Positions 25,144 to 33,552 of a DNA stretch of 61,374 bases are shown here, piece by piece (position 1 is the stretch's first letter; each line of letters starts with the position of its first letter). A program made the position numbers and the translations under genes. This DNA is from an uncultured Lachnospiraceae bacterium (GTDB lineage: Bacteria > Bacillota_A > Clostridia > Lachnospirales > Lachnospiraceae): positions 1-61,374 of the forward strand of contig CAJTOU010000004.1 of the NCBI GenBank assembly GCA_910577835.1, in the 5' to 3' direction. Under the pieces are notes generated by a model that worked only from the letters and a program-made list of their open reading frames with translations, had not been told where the DNA came from and made no database searches.

Positions 25144-26031
25144 ATGGCGAAAAAGAGTGGTTTGGGAAAAGGATTAGATTTACTTATTCCAAATAATACA
25201 AGTATAAAAACAGATGAGAAAATGGAAGAAAAATTAACAGAAAAAAAGGCGGAAGTGTTTGTAAAGTTATCTCAGGTGGAACCAAATAAATCACAGCCGA
25301 GAAAAAATTTTAATGAGGATTCTTTGATAGAATTGTCGGAAAGTATAAAACAGTTTGGAGTGATTCAGCCTTTAATTGTACAAAAGAAAGACGACTATTA
25401 TGAAATTATTGCAGGTGAAAGGAGATGGAGAGCTGCAAAGCTGGCGGGGTTAAAAGAAATACCTGTTATTATCAGGGAATATTCAGATGAGGAAAGAATG
25501 GAAGTTGCATTGATAGAAAATCTTCAAAGAGAAGATTTAAATCCAGTGGAAGAAGCTTTGGCGTATAAAAGTCTGATAAAAGAATATAATTTAAAGCAGG
25601 ATGAAATTGCTGAAAAGGTAAGCAAAAGCAGAACAGCGGTGACAAATTCCATGCGGCTTTTAAATCTTCCGGAAGAAGTACAGAATATGATTGTAGATGA
25701 AATGATAAGCAGTGGTCATGGAAGGGCACTTTTGTCTATTGAAGATGAAAAAATACAGATAAATATTGCAAATAAAATTTTTGAAGAAAAGTTAAGTGTA
25801 AGAGAAACAGAAAAGTTAGTAAAAGCGTTAAATAATCCAAAAGAAAAAAAAGAAAAGGAAGAGTATACAGATACTTTTATCTACGAGAAATTTGAAAATG
25901 ATTTTAAAGAGATACTGGGAAGCAATGTCTCAATCAAAAGAAAAAGTAAGGATAAGGGAAAAATAGAAATTGATTATTATTCAAATGAGGATTTGGAGAG
26001 AATTATGGATTTAATAAAATCCATACAATAA
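25144..26031 (+). CDS. parB: chromosome-partitioning protein ParB/Spo0J
   Basis: A parS-binding CTPase clamp that nucleates segregation and condensin loading. 295 residues. N-terminal CTP-binding domain with AGERRWRAAKLAGLKEIPVI and ENLQREDLNPVEEA; central HTH with QDEIAEKVSKSRTAVTNSMR and SSGHGRALL; C-terminal dimerisation domain. GGGAG lies 8 nt before ATG. Three perfect target sites are present within 3 kb upstream. Confidence 0.97.
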   Translation: MAKKSGLGKGLDLLIPNNTSIKTDEKMEEKLTEKKAEVFVKLSQVEPNKSQPRKNFNEDSLIELSESIKQFGVIQPLIVQKKDDYYEIIAGERRWRAAKLAGLKEIPVIIREYSDEERMEVALIENLQREDLNPVEEALAYKSLIKEYNLKQDEIAEKVSKSRTAVTNSMRLLNLPEEVQNMIVDEMISSGHGRALLSIEDEKIQINIANKIFEEKLSVRETEKLVKALNNPKEKKEKEEYTDTFIYEKFENDFKEILGSNVSIKRKSKDKGKIEIDYYSNEDLERIMDLIKSIQ

Positions 26032-26049
26032 AATAAATGAGGTATAAAT

Positions 26050-26568
26050 ATGAACAGTAAAATTTTAAATGCTCTGGGAATTGGCAGCATTGACCCTATG
26101 ATTTTTATTTTGGTTTTAATTTTTCTTTGTATTATATTATTTGTTCTGGTAATTGTTTTAAATATTAAATTGGGAAAATTATCAGAAAAATATGAGGAGT
26201 TTATGAAGGGGAAGGATATGGAATCCATGGAAGAGCTGGTTATGAAAAGATTTGGTGAAATGGATAAAATGCTGGAAGATACAAATAAAAATCTGAAGGA
26301 TATTGAAATGTTGTTTGAAAATATGAAATCAGTAGTTCAAAAGACAGGGATTGTAAAATATGACGCTTTTAATGAAATGGGAGGAAAGTTAAGTTTTGCA
26401 TTAGCTATGCTGGATGGAAAAAATACAGGCTTTGTGCTGAATGCAATGCATAGCAGAGAAGGCTGCTATACATATATAAAAGAAATTATCAAGGGAGAAT
26501 CCTATATTCCTCTTGGTGCAGAGGAGAAAAAGGCACTGGAACAGGCAATGCAGATAATCAGTGAATAG
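26050..26568 (+). CDS. DUF4446 family membrane protein
   Basis: 172 residues with one N-terminal membrane segment (about 19-40), a Met/Glu-rich coiled coil, then the conserved core VKYDAFNEMGGKLSFALAML, NGFVLNAMHSREG-like region and KGESYIPLGAEEKKAL. The family is regularly found directly after parB in Firmicutes; its function is unknown. GAGG 8 nt upstream; 18 nt after parB, so co-transcribed. Confidence 0.88.
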   Translation: MNSKILNALGIGSIDPMIFILVLIFLCIILFVLVIVLNIKLGKLSEKYEEFMKGKDMESMEELVMKRFGEMDKMLEDTNKNLKDIEMLFENMKSVVQKTGIVKYDAFNEMGGKLSFALAMLDGKNTGFVLNAMHSREGCYTYIKEIIKGESYIPLGAEEKKALEQAMQIISE

Positions 26569-26597
26569 AGTGTAGGGCTGATATATAAGAATATAAA

Positions 26598-26698
26598 TAT
26601 AGAGCTGTCGCAAGAAATATTAAGTATATAATATAGTGAAATCGATAGGAAGATTTACAATATTATATGGAAATATTTTTGAATGTGACAGCTCTATA
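26598..26698. repeat. long-range inverted repeat between convergent genes
   Basis: TAGAGCTGTCGCA (26600-26612) pairs with TGTGACAGCTCTA (26684-26696), 13 bp with one G-U, enclosing about 71 AT-rich nt. It lies between the convergent DUF4446 gene and murG. It may be a bidirectional terminator with a large loop, or the ends of a tiny MITE-like element. Confidence 0.6.
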
Positions 26699-26763
26699 AT
26701 TGTCATTACACATCATTTCATTTTCAACAGACAGGAATATATAATAGGTATTTTTACATAATT

Positions 26764-27831
26764 TTAGCTATTCGCTGCTGCATCAATTAAGTCAGTAATT
26801 AGCTTTACAGAGTCTTTTAAAGGTGATGAATCCATATTACGAATATATTGAGTCTTATTTTTATAAACCTGATTTACAGTATGAATCAAAATGTCAGATG
26901 TTAATTCTTCTTCTTTCAATACTTCGCTGTAACCCTGTTTTTTAAAGGAGTCTGCATTTAGTATCTGGTCGCCCCGACTAGCATTCGCTGAAAGAGGAAT
27001 TAAAATATTTGGTTTTTTGAGAGCCAGAATTTCGCATATGGCATTTGCACCGGCACGTGAAATAATAATCTGCGACATGGCAAATAAATCCTTTAATTCA
27101 TCCTTAATATATTCAAATTGAATATATCCGGTTTTTCCCTGAAGGCTTTCTTCTAGTTTTCCTTTTCCGCACAGGTGAACTACCTGATAATTTTTTAAAA
27201 GTTCATCCAGCGATTTTCTTACGATTTGATTTACGGATGCTGCGCCGAGACTTCCGCCAATTACCATAATCACTGGTTTATCAGAAGTAAAATGGCACAT
27301 GGATAATCCACGTGTTTTATTTCCTGATAAAAGTTCTGCACGAATTGGAGAACCAGTTAAAACAGATTTGCCCTTTGGAAGATATTCAGCAGTTTCCGGA
27401 AAATTATGGCACACCCTGTAAGCATGAGGAATAGCAATTTTATTGGCAAGTCCCGGCGTCATATCTGATTCGTGAATAATAACCGGAATTTTGTATTTGT
27501 CAGCAGCCAGAACAACAGGAACACTGACAAAACCTCCTTTAGAGAATACAACGTCTGGTCTGTATTCTTTTATAAATTTTTTTGCTTCTGAAAATCCCTT
27601 TATAACGCGAAAAGGGTCTGTAAAATTTTTTAAAGACATATAGCGTCTTAATTTTCCAGAAGAGATACCTATGTAGTCAATATTTAATTCTTCAATTAAT
27701 TTTTTTTCAATGCCATCATAAGACCCCATATATTTAATTTCGTAGCCCATGTTTTTCAGTGCAGGGAGAAGTGCTATATTTGGAGTAACATGACCGGCAG
27801 TTCCGCCACCTGTTAATAATATTTTTTTCAT
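26764..27831 (-). CDS. murG: undecaprenyl-PP-MurNAc-pentapeptide GlcNAc transferase (MurG)
   Basis: Adds GlcNAc to lipid I to make lipid II at the inner membrane face. 355 residues in the GT-B fold: N-terminal loop LTGGGTAGHVTPNIALLPAL, IHESDMTPGLANK, domain linker VIGGSLGAASVN, and the UDP-GlcNAc site SRAGANAICEILALKKPNI, then ANASRGDQ (usual form xxHQxxNA is altered). ATG 27831 has AAAGGA 9 nt upstream; an in-frame ATG 18 nt earlier lies before that site. It stands alone, outside any division/cell-wall cluster. Confidence 0.93.
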   Translation of the reverse strand: MKKILLTGGGTAGHVTPNIALLPALKNMGYEIKYMGSYDGIEKKLIEELNIDYIGISSGKLRRYMSLKNFTDPFRVIKGFSEAKKFIKEYRPDVVFSKGGFVSVPVVLAADKYKIPVIIHESDMTPGLANKIAIPHAYRVCHNFPETAEYLPKGKSVLTGSPIRAELLSGNKTRGLSMCHFTSDKPVIMVIGGSLGAASVNQIVRKSLDELLKNYQVVHLCGKGKLEESLQGKTGYIQFEYIKDELKDLFAMSQIIISRAGANAICEILALKKPNILIPLSANASRGDQILNADSFKKQGYSEVLKEEELTSDILIHTVNQVYKNKTQYIRNMDSSPLKDSVKLITDLIDAAANS

Positions 27832-27875
27832 TATTAAATATCCTTTCATGATAGAATCAAAGAAGAATCGTAAAT

Positions 27876-27918
27876 TTAGTCACTAAACTCTTAAAGTATT
27901 AAGCAGTTTAGTGACTAA
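27876..27918. terminator. 14-bp inverted repeat between the HIT gene and murG
   Basis: Perfect arms TTAGTCACTAAACT (27876-27889) and AGTTTAGTGACTAA (27905-27918) with a 15-nt loop, just downstream of the leftward HIT gene. The T-tail on the minus strand is weak, so it could also be a protein-binding palindrome upstream of murG. Confidence 0.55.
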
Positions 27919-27954
27919 TCCTTTAGATAATATTATATGCCTGTTTTATGCTAT

Positions 27955-28371
27955 TTATAAGCATTTTTTAATGGTATCAAGAATTCTTTTTGCATCTTCC
28001 TCTTTTAAAGATTTATGGTCAAACGTGATTTTTGTATTATCATCCTTGTATCGTGGTATAAGATGAATGTGAAAATGAAACATTGTCTGTCCGGCAATTT
28101 CACCGTTGTTTTGAAGCAGATTAAAACCATCACACTGAAGAGAAGTTTTCATGGCACTCGCGACTTTTTTTGCCAGAACAAAAATTTTTGATGCAATTTC
28201 ATCCTCAAGCTCAAAAAGGTTTGCATAATGTTCTTTTGGAATCAGCAGAGCATGTCCAAAAGAAGTAGGAGACAAATCAAGAAATACTTTAAACAGATTA
28301 TCTTCGTACAGGGTGTAAGATGGAATATCACCTGAAGCTATTTTACAAAAAATACAGTTTTCATCTTTCAT
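27955..28371 (-). CDS. HIT family nucleotide hydrolase/transferase
   Basis: 138 residues. The histidine triad reads HFHIHLIP near residue 98, and the N-terminus CIFCKIASGDIPSYTLYED has the CxxC pair typical of Hint/HinT-like proteins. Such enzymes hydrolyse AMP-lysine or adenosine phosphoramidates in the cytoplasm; the in vivo substrate is unclear. AGAGGA precedes ATG 28371. Confidence 0.95.
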   Translation of the reverse strand: MKDENCIFCKIASGDIPSYTLYEDNLFKVFLDLSPTSFGHALLIPKEHYANLFELEDEIASKIFVLAKKVASAMKTSLQCDGFNLLQNNGEIAGQTMFHFHIHLIPRYKDDNTKITFDHKSLKEEDAKRILDTIKKCL

Positions 28372-28476
28372 TTTTTTTCCTCTTTTCTAAAAATATATTT
28401 TTATCTAAAGTTGTTTTGGAGTTTCCTTCAAATACTTTGTTTTTATTATGAAAATGTGACTTTATTTATAATGATG

Positions 28477-28690
28477 TTTGAAAAACAGATATGGGAGCCG
28501 ACGAATGGTTTCAATACATCTGTGTTACTATTAATCAAATATTTGAAAAACAGATATGAGAACTGACAGGAAGTTACTTTGTATTTCCTGTGACACAGTT
28601 TTAACGGTGCAGTTATACGGCGGAGAAATACAATATAGTTATCTACAATTTCCTGTGACACAGTTTTAACAGTGCCGTTATACCTCAAAC
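28477..28690. repeat. decayed 65-bp-period tandem repeats
   Basis: TTTGAAAAACAGATATG occurs at 28477 and 28542. ATTTCCTGTGACACAGTT with its downstream bases occurs at 28583 and 28648. Both pairs are exactly 65 bp apart. The latter includes the palindrome CTGTGACACAG. The 366-nt gap 28372-28737 holds only this; an 80-codon minus-strand frame inside it follows the repeats and is not treated as a gene. Confidence 0.75.
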
Positions 28691-28737
28691 AAAGTAAGAA
28701 AGGTTCTTACAAACTTATGATGCTGCAACACTTCAGC

Positions 28738-29724
28738 CTAGCTAAAGTTAAAGAGCTGGTCCAACATTCTCATAGTATTGAAATTTCCTTTTGAGGACAT
28801 TTCTCCTGTCATAAATGCTTTTTGGAAGGTTGAACGTCCTGATATAATATTTTCAAGTGTATTATAATTCAGTTTTAATGTAATATCAGGAGAAGAATTT
28901 TTTTCATAATCGACATTGATATTTATGCCATTTATTGTTATAGTCAATTCTTTTTCTCGGTCTTCAATAATAAAAGAATAAACACAGGAATATCCGGGCT
29001 GTGGATTATAATTTTCCTTAAAGGCGGAAATAAATTCATCTTCGGAATAATTTTGCTTTTTCAGAATATCTTTAAAAAATGATGCCAGTTCTTCAATATC
29101 TTCCTTTTGTTTTTTTACATAGATGTCATCTGAAACATATTTTGAAAGCTGTTCACCCTCTTGAGGGGTAAGCTCTAAAGTATTATTAATATAATTCTGA
29201 CGGATGCTGTAACTGCTGGAAGGAAAATTTACTAATTTTTTAGATACTGCACGATAAAGATTTTCTGTCTTTTTTTCAATTAGTAAACCATAATCATTAT
29301 TTCCTTCAAAATCAATAGAATCCTCCACATAAGCACATATACCATCACAGGTCTTTCCTCCAAGAAGCTCCCATGCATTTGAAAGCATAAGATAGGAATC
29401 TTTTTCACCATAGGTGGTGGAGATGACCACTGGACTCATATACAGACTGCTTATTTTGGATTTATCTCCATATAGCCAGCACGAGTCGAGAAACTGCTGA
29501 AGATATCCTCCATATCCCATCCATTCAACACTGGCGGCTAATATAATCCCATCGGCTTCCTTTAAGGTTTGAGGAAGTGTAGTAATGGTATTTTTTAATT
29601 CATAAAGATTATATCTTGTGTATTTTACATGTAATTCATCTAAAACATTCTCGATTTTTCCTAATACATATAATGTAGGGTCCTCAATAATCCCACGTCC
29701 ACCATAATAAATATTGATATTCAT
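28738..29724 (-). CDS. flavodoxin-fold NAD(P)H reductase fused to an SCP2 domain
   Basis: 328 residues. The N-terminal half (1-150) is a flavodoxin-like fold: MNINIYYGGRGI start, a strand ADGIILAASVEWMGYGGYLQ and PVVISTTYGEKDSYLM. The C-terminal part (about 220-328) resembles the SCP2 lipid-binding fold: ELTITINGININVDYEKN, then DITLKLNYNTLENIISGRST, and AFMTGEMSSKGNFNTM. Known of the families: FMN redox chemistry and binding of hydrophobic ligands. Inference: a flavoprotein acting on a lipid-like substrate. Alone on the minus strand between HIT and rhomboid genes. Confidence 0.8.
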   Translation of the reverse strand: MNINIYYGGRGIIEDPTLYVLGKIENVLDELHVKYTRYNLYELKNTITTLPQTLKEADGIILAASVEWMGYGGYLQQFLDSCWLYGDKSKISSLYMSPVVISTTYGEKDSYLMLSNAWELLGGKTCDGICAYVEDSIDFEGNNDYGLLIEKKTENLYRAVSKKLVNFPSSSYSIRQNYINNTLELTPQEGEQLSKYVSDDIYVKKQKEDIEELASFFKDILKKQNYSEDEFISAFKENYNPQPGYSCVYSFIIEDREKELTITINGININVDYEKNSSPDITLKLNYNTLENIISGRSTFQKAFMTGEMSSKGNFNTMRMLDQLFNFS

Positions 29725-29790
29725 ATGATTGAATGCCTTTCCTTAAAATATTTTATGTTTCACAGAAAATTGCTGTGAAATCATTCGCTT

Positions 29791-30801
29791 CTATTTTAGT
29801 ATATTTTTTGTATATAGGCAAGAAAGAAATGTAAGAATAATACCAAACAATAAACCGCCGATATGAGCCACATTGTCAATAGAGCTGCTGAGGTATCCAT
29901 TACTTATGGAAAGAACAACTATCAACAATATATTTATAGGTTTCAAAGTTCTTCTATGATTTTTAGATATCAGCGCGATTATAATCAGTGCACCCAGTAT
30001 TCCAAATACTGCACCGGAGGCGCCGGCCGATACTGTAATAACATCTGGTGAATTATGCATATAATACAGAGAGGACAAAATACTTGCGCCCAGACCACTG
30101 AAAATATAAATACACAGAAAACGAAAAGGTCCAAGAAATTTTTCAACAGCCGAGCCGACAAATGCGAGAGTAATCATATTATTCATAATATGTTCTGCGT
30201 TAAAATGAAGAAACATACAGGTAAATAAGCGATAGTATTCATGGTCTTCATATATTGCTTTCCAATAGGAGGCTCCATGCTCTAACAGATAACGGGAATT
30301 ATTTGTTCCACCGGAGAAAGTCATAATAAGGAATACAATAATATTTACCGCAATTAACGATATTGTTATTATAGGTCGGAAAATTTTATTTTGTGCCTTC
30401 TGTTCAGAGGAGAGCAATTCTTCAAAATCTTTTTTCAGACCATAGTAATCCTCCGGCTGATTCTCAAAAACCATAAGACAACTTTTGGAGGTATCAAAAA
30501 TCCAGAAATGATATGGCTGCATAAGAAGTCCTTTTTCCCGTTCCACATTGTTAGAGAAAATCATAAAAAATGAGGATACATTTCGAAAACCGTTGAATAT
30601 AAACTTTCGTTCCAAAGCACTGCATAAATTGCCGAGTGTATCAATATTTATAAAAGTACTTTTTGTATTGTCGATTAGCAGACAGATATCCATGGTCATA
30701 TTCGCAGATGTTTTCAAAAAAACATACACATTTGAAACATTTGCCTTTACATAACGAAAACCTTTACTTATAAATAAATTTGCTGCTTCATTAATAGTCA
30801 T
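29791..30801 (-). CDS. rhomboid family intramembrane serine protease
   Basis: 336 residues. About 140 soluble N-terminal residues are followed by six or so membrane segments. Catalytic Ser in SAGASGAVFGILGAL and His in VAHIGGLLFG; HFNAEHIMNNM in an earlier helix is the usual conserved His/Asn motif. It cleaves membrane-spanning substrates within the bilayer. GGAG lies 5-6 nt before ATG. It lies downstream of the FHA/Tad genes on the same strand; whether it processes a Tad component is only a guess. Confidence 0.93.
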   Translation of the reverse strand: MTINEAANLFISKGFRYVKANVSNVYVFLKTSANMTMDICLLIDNTKSTFINIDTLGNLCSALERKFIFNGFRNVSSFFMIFSNNVEREKGLLMQPYHFWIFDTSKSCLMVFENQPEDYYGLKKDFEELLSSEQKAQNKIFRPIITISLIAVNIIVFLIMTFSGGTNNSRYLLEHGASYWKAIYEDHEYYRLFTCMFLHFNAEHIMNNMITLAFVGSAVEKFLGPFRFLCIYIFSGLGASILSSLYYMHNSPDVITVSAGASGAVFGILGALIIIALISKNHRRTLKPINILLIVVLSISNGYLSSSIDNVAHIGGLLFGIILTFLSCLYTKNILK

Positions 30802-30886
30802 TTTTTCTCCAAATAATCAAATAAAATAAAATTATATGTTCCAAACTCTAGTGTAGTTTATTATCAGAAAAAAAACAAGTAAAATT

Positions 30887-32506
30887 TTACTGAAATATAT
30901 AAGTAAGATGTGAAAAGGTAATATAGTCGCCGGTGTTGATTTCAGTAAGAGAATGTGGCTGAATAAGATTATTATTAATATAAGTTCCATTTGAAGAATT
31001 CATATCTTCAATATAATAATGTCCCTCCTTTAAATATATTTTTGCATGAATACGGCTTATCATGGGATTGTCAATAATCATATTTACATTATCTGTCATT
31101 TTTCCAATTATAAAAGGAAAGCTGACAAGTTCATTTTCAGAGGCAAAGTCTGTTCCTGTATAGACAAGGCGAGGAAGGCTTTCACTGCTCCGATATCCAA
31201 GAATTATTGTATCTTCATAATAATTTTTTTCTGAATCATTTTCATTTAAGTAATTTTTATTTGAATCATTTTCATTTGAGTAAATTTCATTTAAATAATT
31301 TTCATCTGAATCATTTTCTGTTGAATAACCTGCTGTTGAATAGCTTCCCAATGAATCACTTCCTGATAAATAGGTTTCAAGTGAATCATTTTCTGTTAAA
31401 TGATTTCTGCATAAATTATTTTCTGTAAAATGACTTTTATATAAATCATTTTCTGCTGGATAATTTTTCATAGAATTATTTTTTGCTGGTTTTATGGTTT
31501 GATTTTTTATAATATTAGAATATTCGTTTTCTTCAAAAAAATCTTTTGCTGGTTTAGAGCAGAAGGAGGGGGCAGATTTGAACAGTCTTGAAGTTGTTTT
31601 TGGTTTATTTATCTGTTTGTTTTTGAAGTATATAAACAGTTCAAAACATAGAAAAGATGCAATGCCGGATAAAATAACCATAAGCTCCATAGAAATTGCC
31701 CGAAGAACCAGACCATAATATAATATTGCAGCGATGACAGCAAAAAGAATACATACAGGAATTATAGCATACCGTTTTGAATTTTTCTTTAAGAAGTGTT
31801 TTGATATGTCTGAAAAGGATTCGGATTCATCATAGTCGGGAGCTGTATGAGATTCGTTTTGATTTATATACATACCATTATCACAGATATCTGCTTTCTG
31901 GTTTTTCTGAATTTGGTCTGTTTGCTCTGTTTGATTTATATGACTGTTTTGATGATTAAATACCTGTTTATTTAAAATTTCCATTAAATCGTCAAAAGTG
32001 TAATTTGCATTTATAGACTGCTGTTGAAGAGAATAGGCCAGTATAATACAATTTGTATCTTCATGATTTATTTTTGAAAGGATATAGCATATCAGGGTAT
32101 TTAAAGATTCATAAAAATTATTTTTTTCACCGGGGCAATAGCAGAAATATAACGCTTTTGTCGCAATATTCATATAAATCATTTTTGGGTCCAGAACAAT
32201 ATAATCGGGTTCTAAAAGGTAATTGTTTATAGCATCAAGGGCAGATTTTAAAGACATAATCAAATGTCTTATGGTTTTATAATCAATATCACTGTTTTCA
32301 TAAAAGCTGTAAATAGATTGTTTTGAGGAAATGTCATAAGTGAAATGAATTGTTCCATTTATATTTTGTGTGTCATAAGTAAGAAAGTGGTCAAGTTTGT
32401 TGCTTTTTAACATTTTACTTCTATAACATTCTTTATAATCTGATATGCTGTAATCACTAATCACAGCATAGTTTTTATTAAATATTTTTCGATATTCTAT
32501 CTCCAT
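30887..32506 (-). CDS. FHA domain protein with DUF6382-like N-terminus
   Basis: 539 residues. The N-terminal 170 residues (start MEIEYRKIFNKNYAVI, with PDYIVLDPKMIYMN and FCYCPGEK) resemble DUF6382, seen in Tad loci of Clostridia. Two short hydrophobic stretches follow (about 245-290). A low-complexity linker (about 345-430) is built of 10-residue END-S-x-x-N-Y-L repeats. The C-terminal FHA domain has FIIGK, MISRIHAKIY and MNSSNGTYINN, the phosphothreonine-binding loops. Last gene of the Tad cluster; probably a phospho-dependent scaffold. Confidence 0.85.
   Translation of the reverse strand: MEIEYRKIFNKNYAVISDYSISDYKECYRSKMLKSNKLDHFLTYDTQNINGTIHFTYDISSKQSIYSFYENSDIDYKTIRHLIMSLKSALDAINNYLLEPDYIVLDPKMIYMNIATKALYFCYCPGEKNNFYESLNTLICYILSKINHEDTNCIILAYSLQQQSINANYTFDDLMEILNKQVFNHQNSHINQTEQTDQIQKNQKADICDNGMYINQNESHTAPDYDESESFSDISKHFLKKNSKRYAIIPVCILFAVIAAILYYGLVLRAISMELMVILSGIASFLCFELFIYFKNKQINKPKTTSRLFKSAPSFCSKPAKDFFEENEYSNIIKNQTIKPAKNNSMKNYPAENDLYKSHFTENNLCRNHLTENDSLETYLSGSDSLGSYSTAGYSTENDSDENYLNEIYSNENDSNKNYLNENDSEKNYYEDTIILGYRSSESLPRLVYTGTDFASENELVSFPFIIGKMTDNVNMIIDNPMISRIHAKIYLKEGHYYIEDMNSSNGTYINNNLIQPHSLTEINTGDYITFSHLTYIFQ
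31214..31470. repeat. 30-bp degenerate coding repeat in the FHA gene linker
   Basis: Roughly eight copies (some half-length, 15 bp) of a unit encoding T/N-END-S-x-x-N-Y-L, seen on the plus strand as recurring AATCATTTTCATTTGA-like words. Unit changes stay in frame, so copy number could vary without breaking the protein. Confidence 0.75.
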
Positions 32507-32602
32507 ATTTTCTCCATTCTAAGATTATTTATAATTGTTTTGGGTTCATGAAAAACTGCTTTGGGGAGTTGTTCTGTAAACTTTCCATGGTAAGGCAGTT
32601 AT

Positions 32603-33025
32603 TTAATTGTTATCAGGTTTGGTAAAAAACGTTTTTCCTGCTTTGTATGCCCGTAAAATTTCTGTATTATTATAATTGGAAAAAGTAACCGGAATATCAT
32701 AGCCGGAACAAGTGATTTTAAGATTGTTTTTTTCTGATTTTAAGAAAAAGCGGAAAGTACTGTTCATAATAGATGTATTTTGAATTTCACTGTTTATATT
32801 ATAAACTGTTTTATCAGTATAGTTGTACATATCCTGTATTTTCATGGAATATGAAATAAGGTATCTGTATGATATGGCCTTTGCAACAGCAGTATCATGA
32901 AGTGAAAAAACCAGCAAAAAAATGTATATTATTACAGCAAGAATAATTGGAAATACAATGGCAGCTTCTAAAGTAAAGGAAGCATTAAGAGAGCGGCAAA
33001 AAAGATAATTGATTATTTTTTTCAT
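32603..33025 (-). CDS. TadE-like pilus assembly protein
   Basis: 140 residues. The N-terminus carries the TadE/prepilin-like pattern SFTLEAAIVFPIILAVIIYI, with Glu after the short leader and a single membrane helix, then a small extracellular domain. ATG 33025 is preferred with GAAAGGA about 11 nt upstream; an in-frame ATG at 33061 overlaps the upstream peptidase gene. The neighbouring prepilin peptidase may process it (inference). Confidence 0.8.
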   Translation of the reverse strand: MKKIINYLFCRSLNASFTLEAAIVFPIILAVIIYIFLLVFSLHDTAVAKAISYRYLISYSMKIQDMYNYTDKTVYNINSEIQNTSIMNSTFRFFLKSEKNNLKITCSGYDIPVTFSNYNNTEILRAYKAGKTFFTKPDNN

Positions 33026-33057
33026 ATTTTTTATATTCCTTTCCATGGCAGATAACG

Positions 33058-33480
33058 TCAAATTATCAGGAAAATTGTATATCCCAAAGTAATAAATGGT
33101 GCAAAGGGCAGTGCATATTTGCGGGAATATTTTTTTATAATTAAAGCGACAGATACAATGGAGGCCATCAGCAGAGATAAAAATAATATTATTAAAATTG
33201 AAGCAGATGGCATATAAAAAGACATAATTATCAGTATGACAGCATCACCGGCACCAATAGCTCCCTTTGTAAAAAGAGAAACAAGAAGCACACAGATTCC
33301 AGATAAAAGGTTATATAACAAAATTTCAATATCAGCCCTGATAAAAAATGAATATATCAAAATTCCCAAGAATACAAAGAAAAGAGATAATTTTAAATTG
33401 ATTTTTTTTGTTTTTATATCACTGATGGTACATGTAATAAGATATATGTATAAAATAAATGTTGTGATGTACGGAATCAT
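33058..33480 (-). CDS. prepilin peptidase, A24 family (TadV/CpaA type)
   Basis: A 140-residue polytopic aspartic protease of the short CpaA/TadV type without methyltransferase domain. Catalytic Asp pair: one in TISDIKTKKINLKLS, the second in GAIGAGDAVILI (GxGD). It removes leader peptides from Flp pilin and TadE-like proteins at the membrane. ATG 33480 is preceded by AAAGGAG; an in-frame ATG 18 nt earlier contains that site. Confidence 0.9.
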   Translation of the reverse strand: MIPYITTFILYIYLITCTISDIKTKKINLKLSLFFVFLGILIYSFFIRADIEILLYNLLSGICVLLVSLFTKGAIGAGDAVILIIMSFYMPSASILIILFLSLLMASIVSVALIIKKYSRKYALPFAPFITLGYTIFLII

Positions 33481-33552
33481 TTTTATACTCCTTTCCAAGA
33501 CATAAAGAAATTGTGAGAAATTATCAAACTTTTTTATGTCTTTATTATTTTT

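Noticed and set aside
28446..28688. 80-codon frame on the minus strand
   Set aside because: It follows the 65-bp repeats, has no ribosome site and no recognisable protein features.
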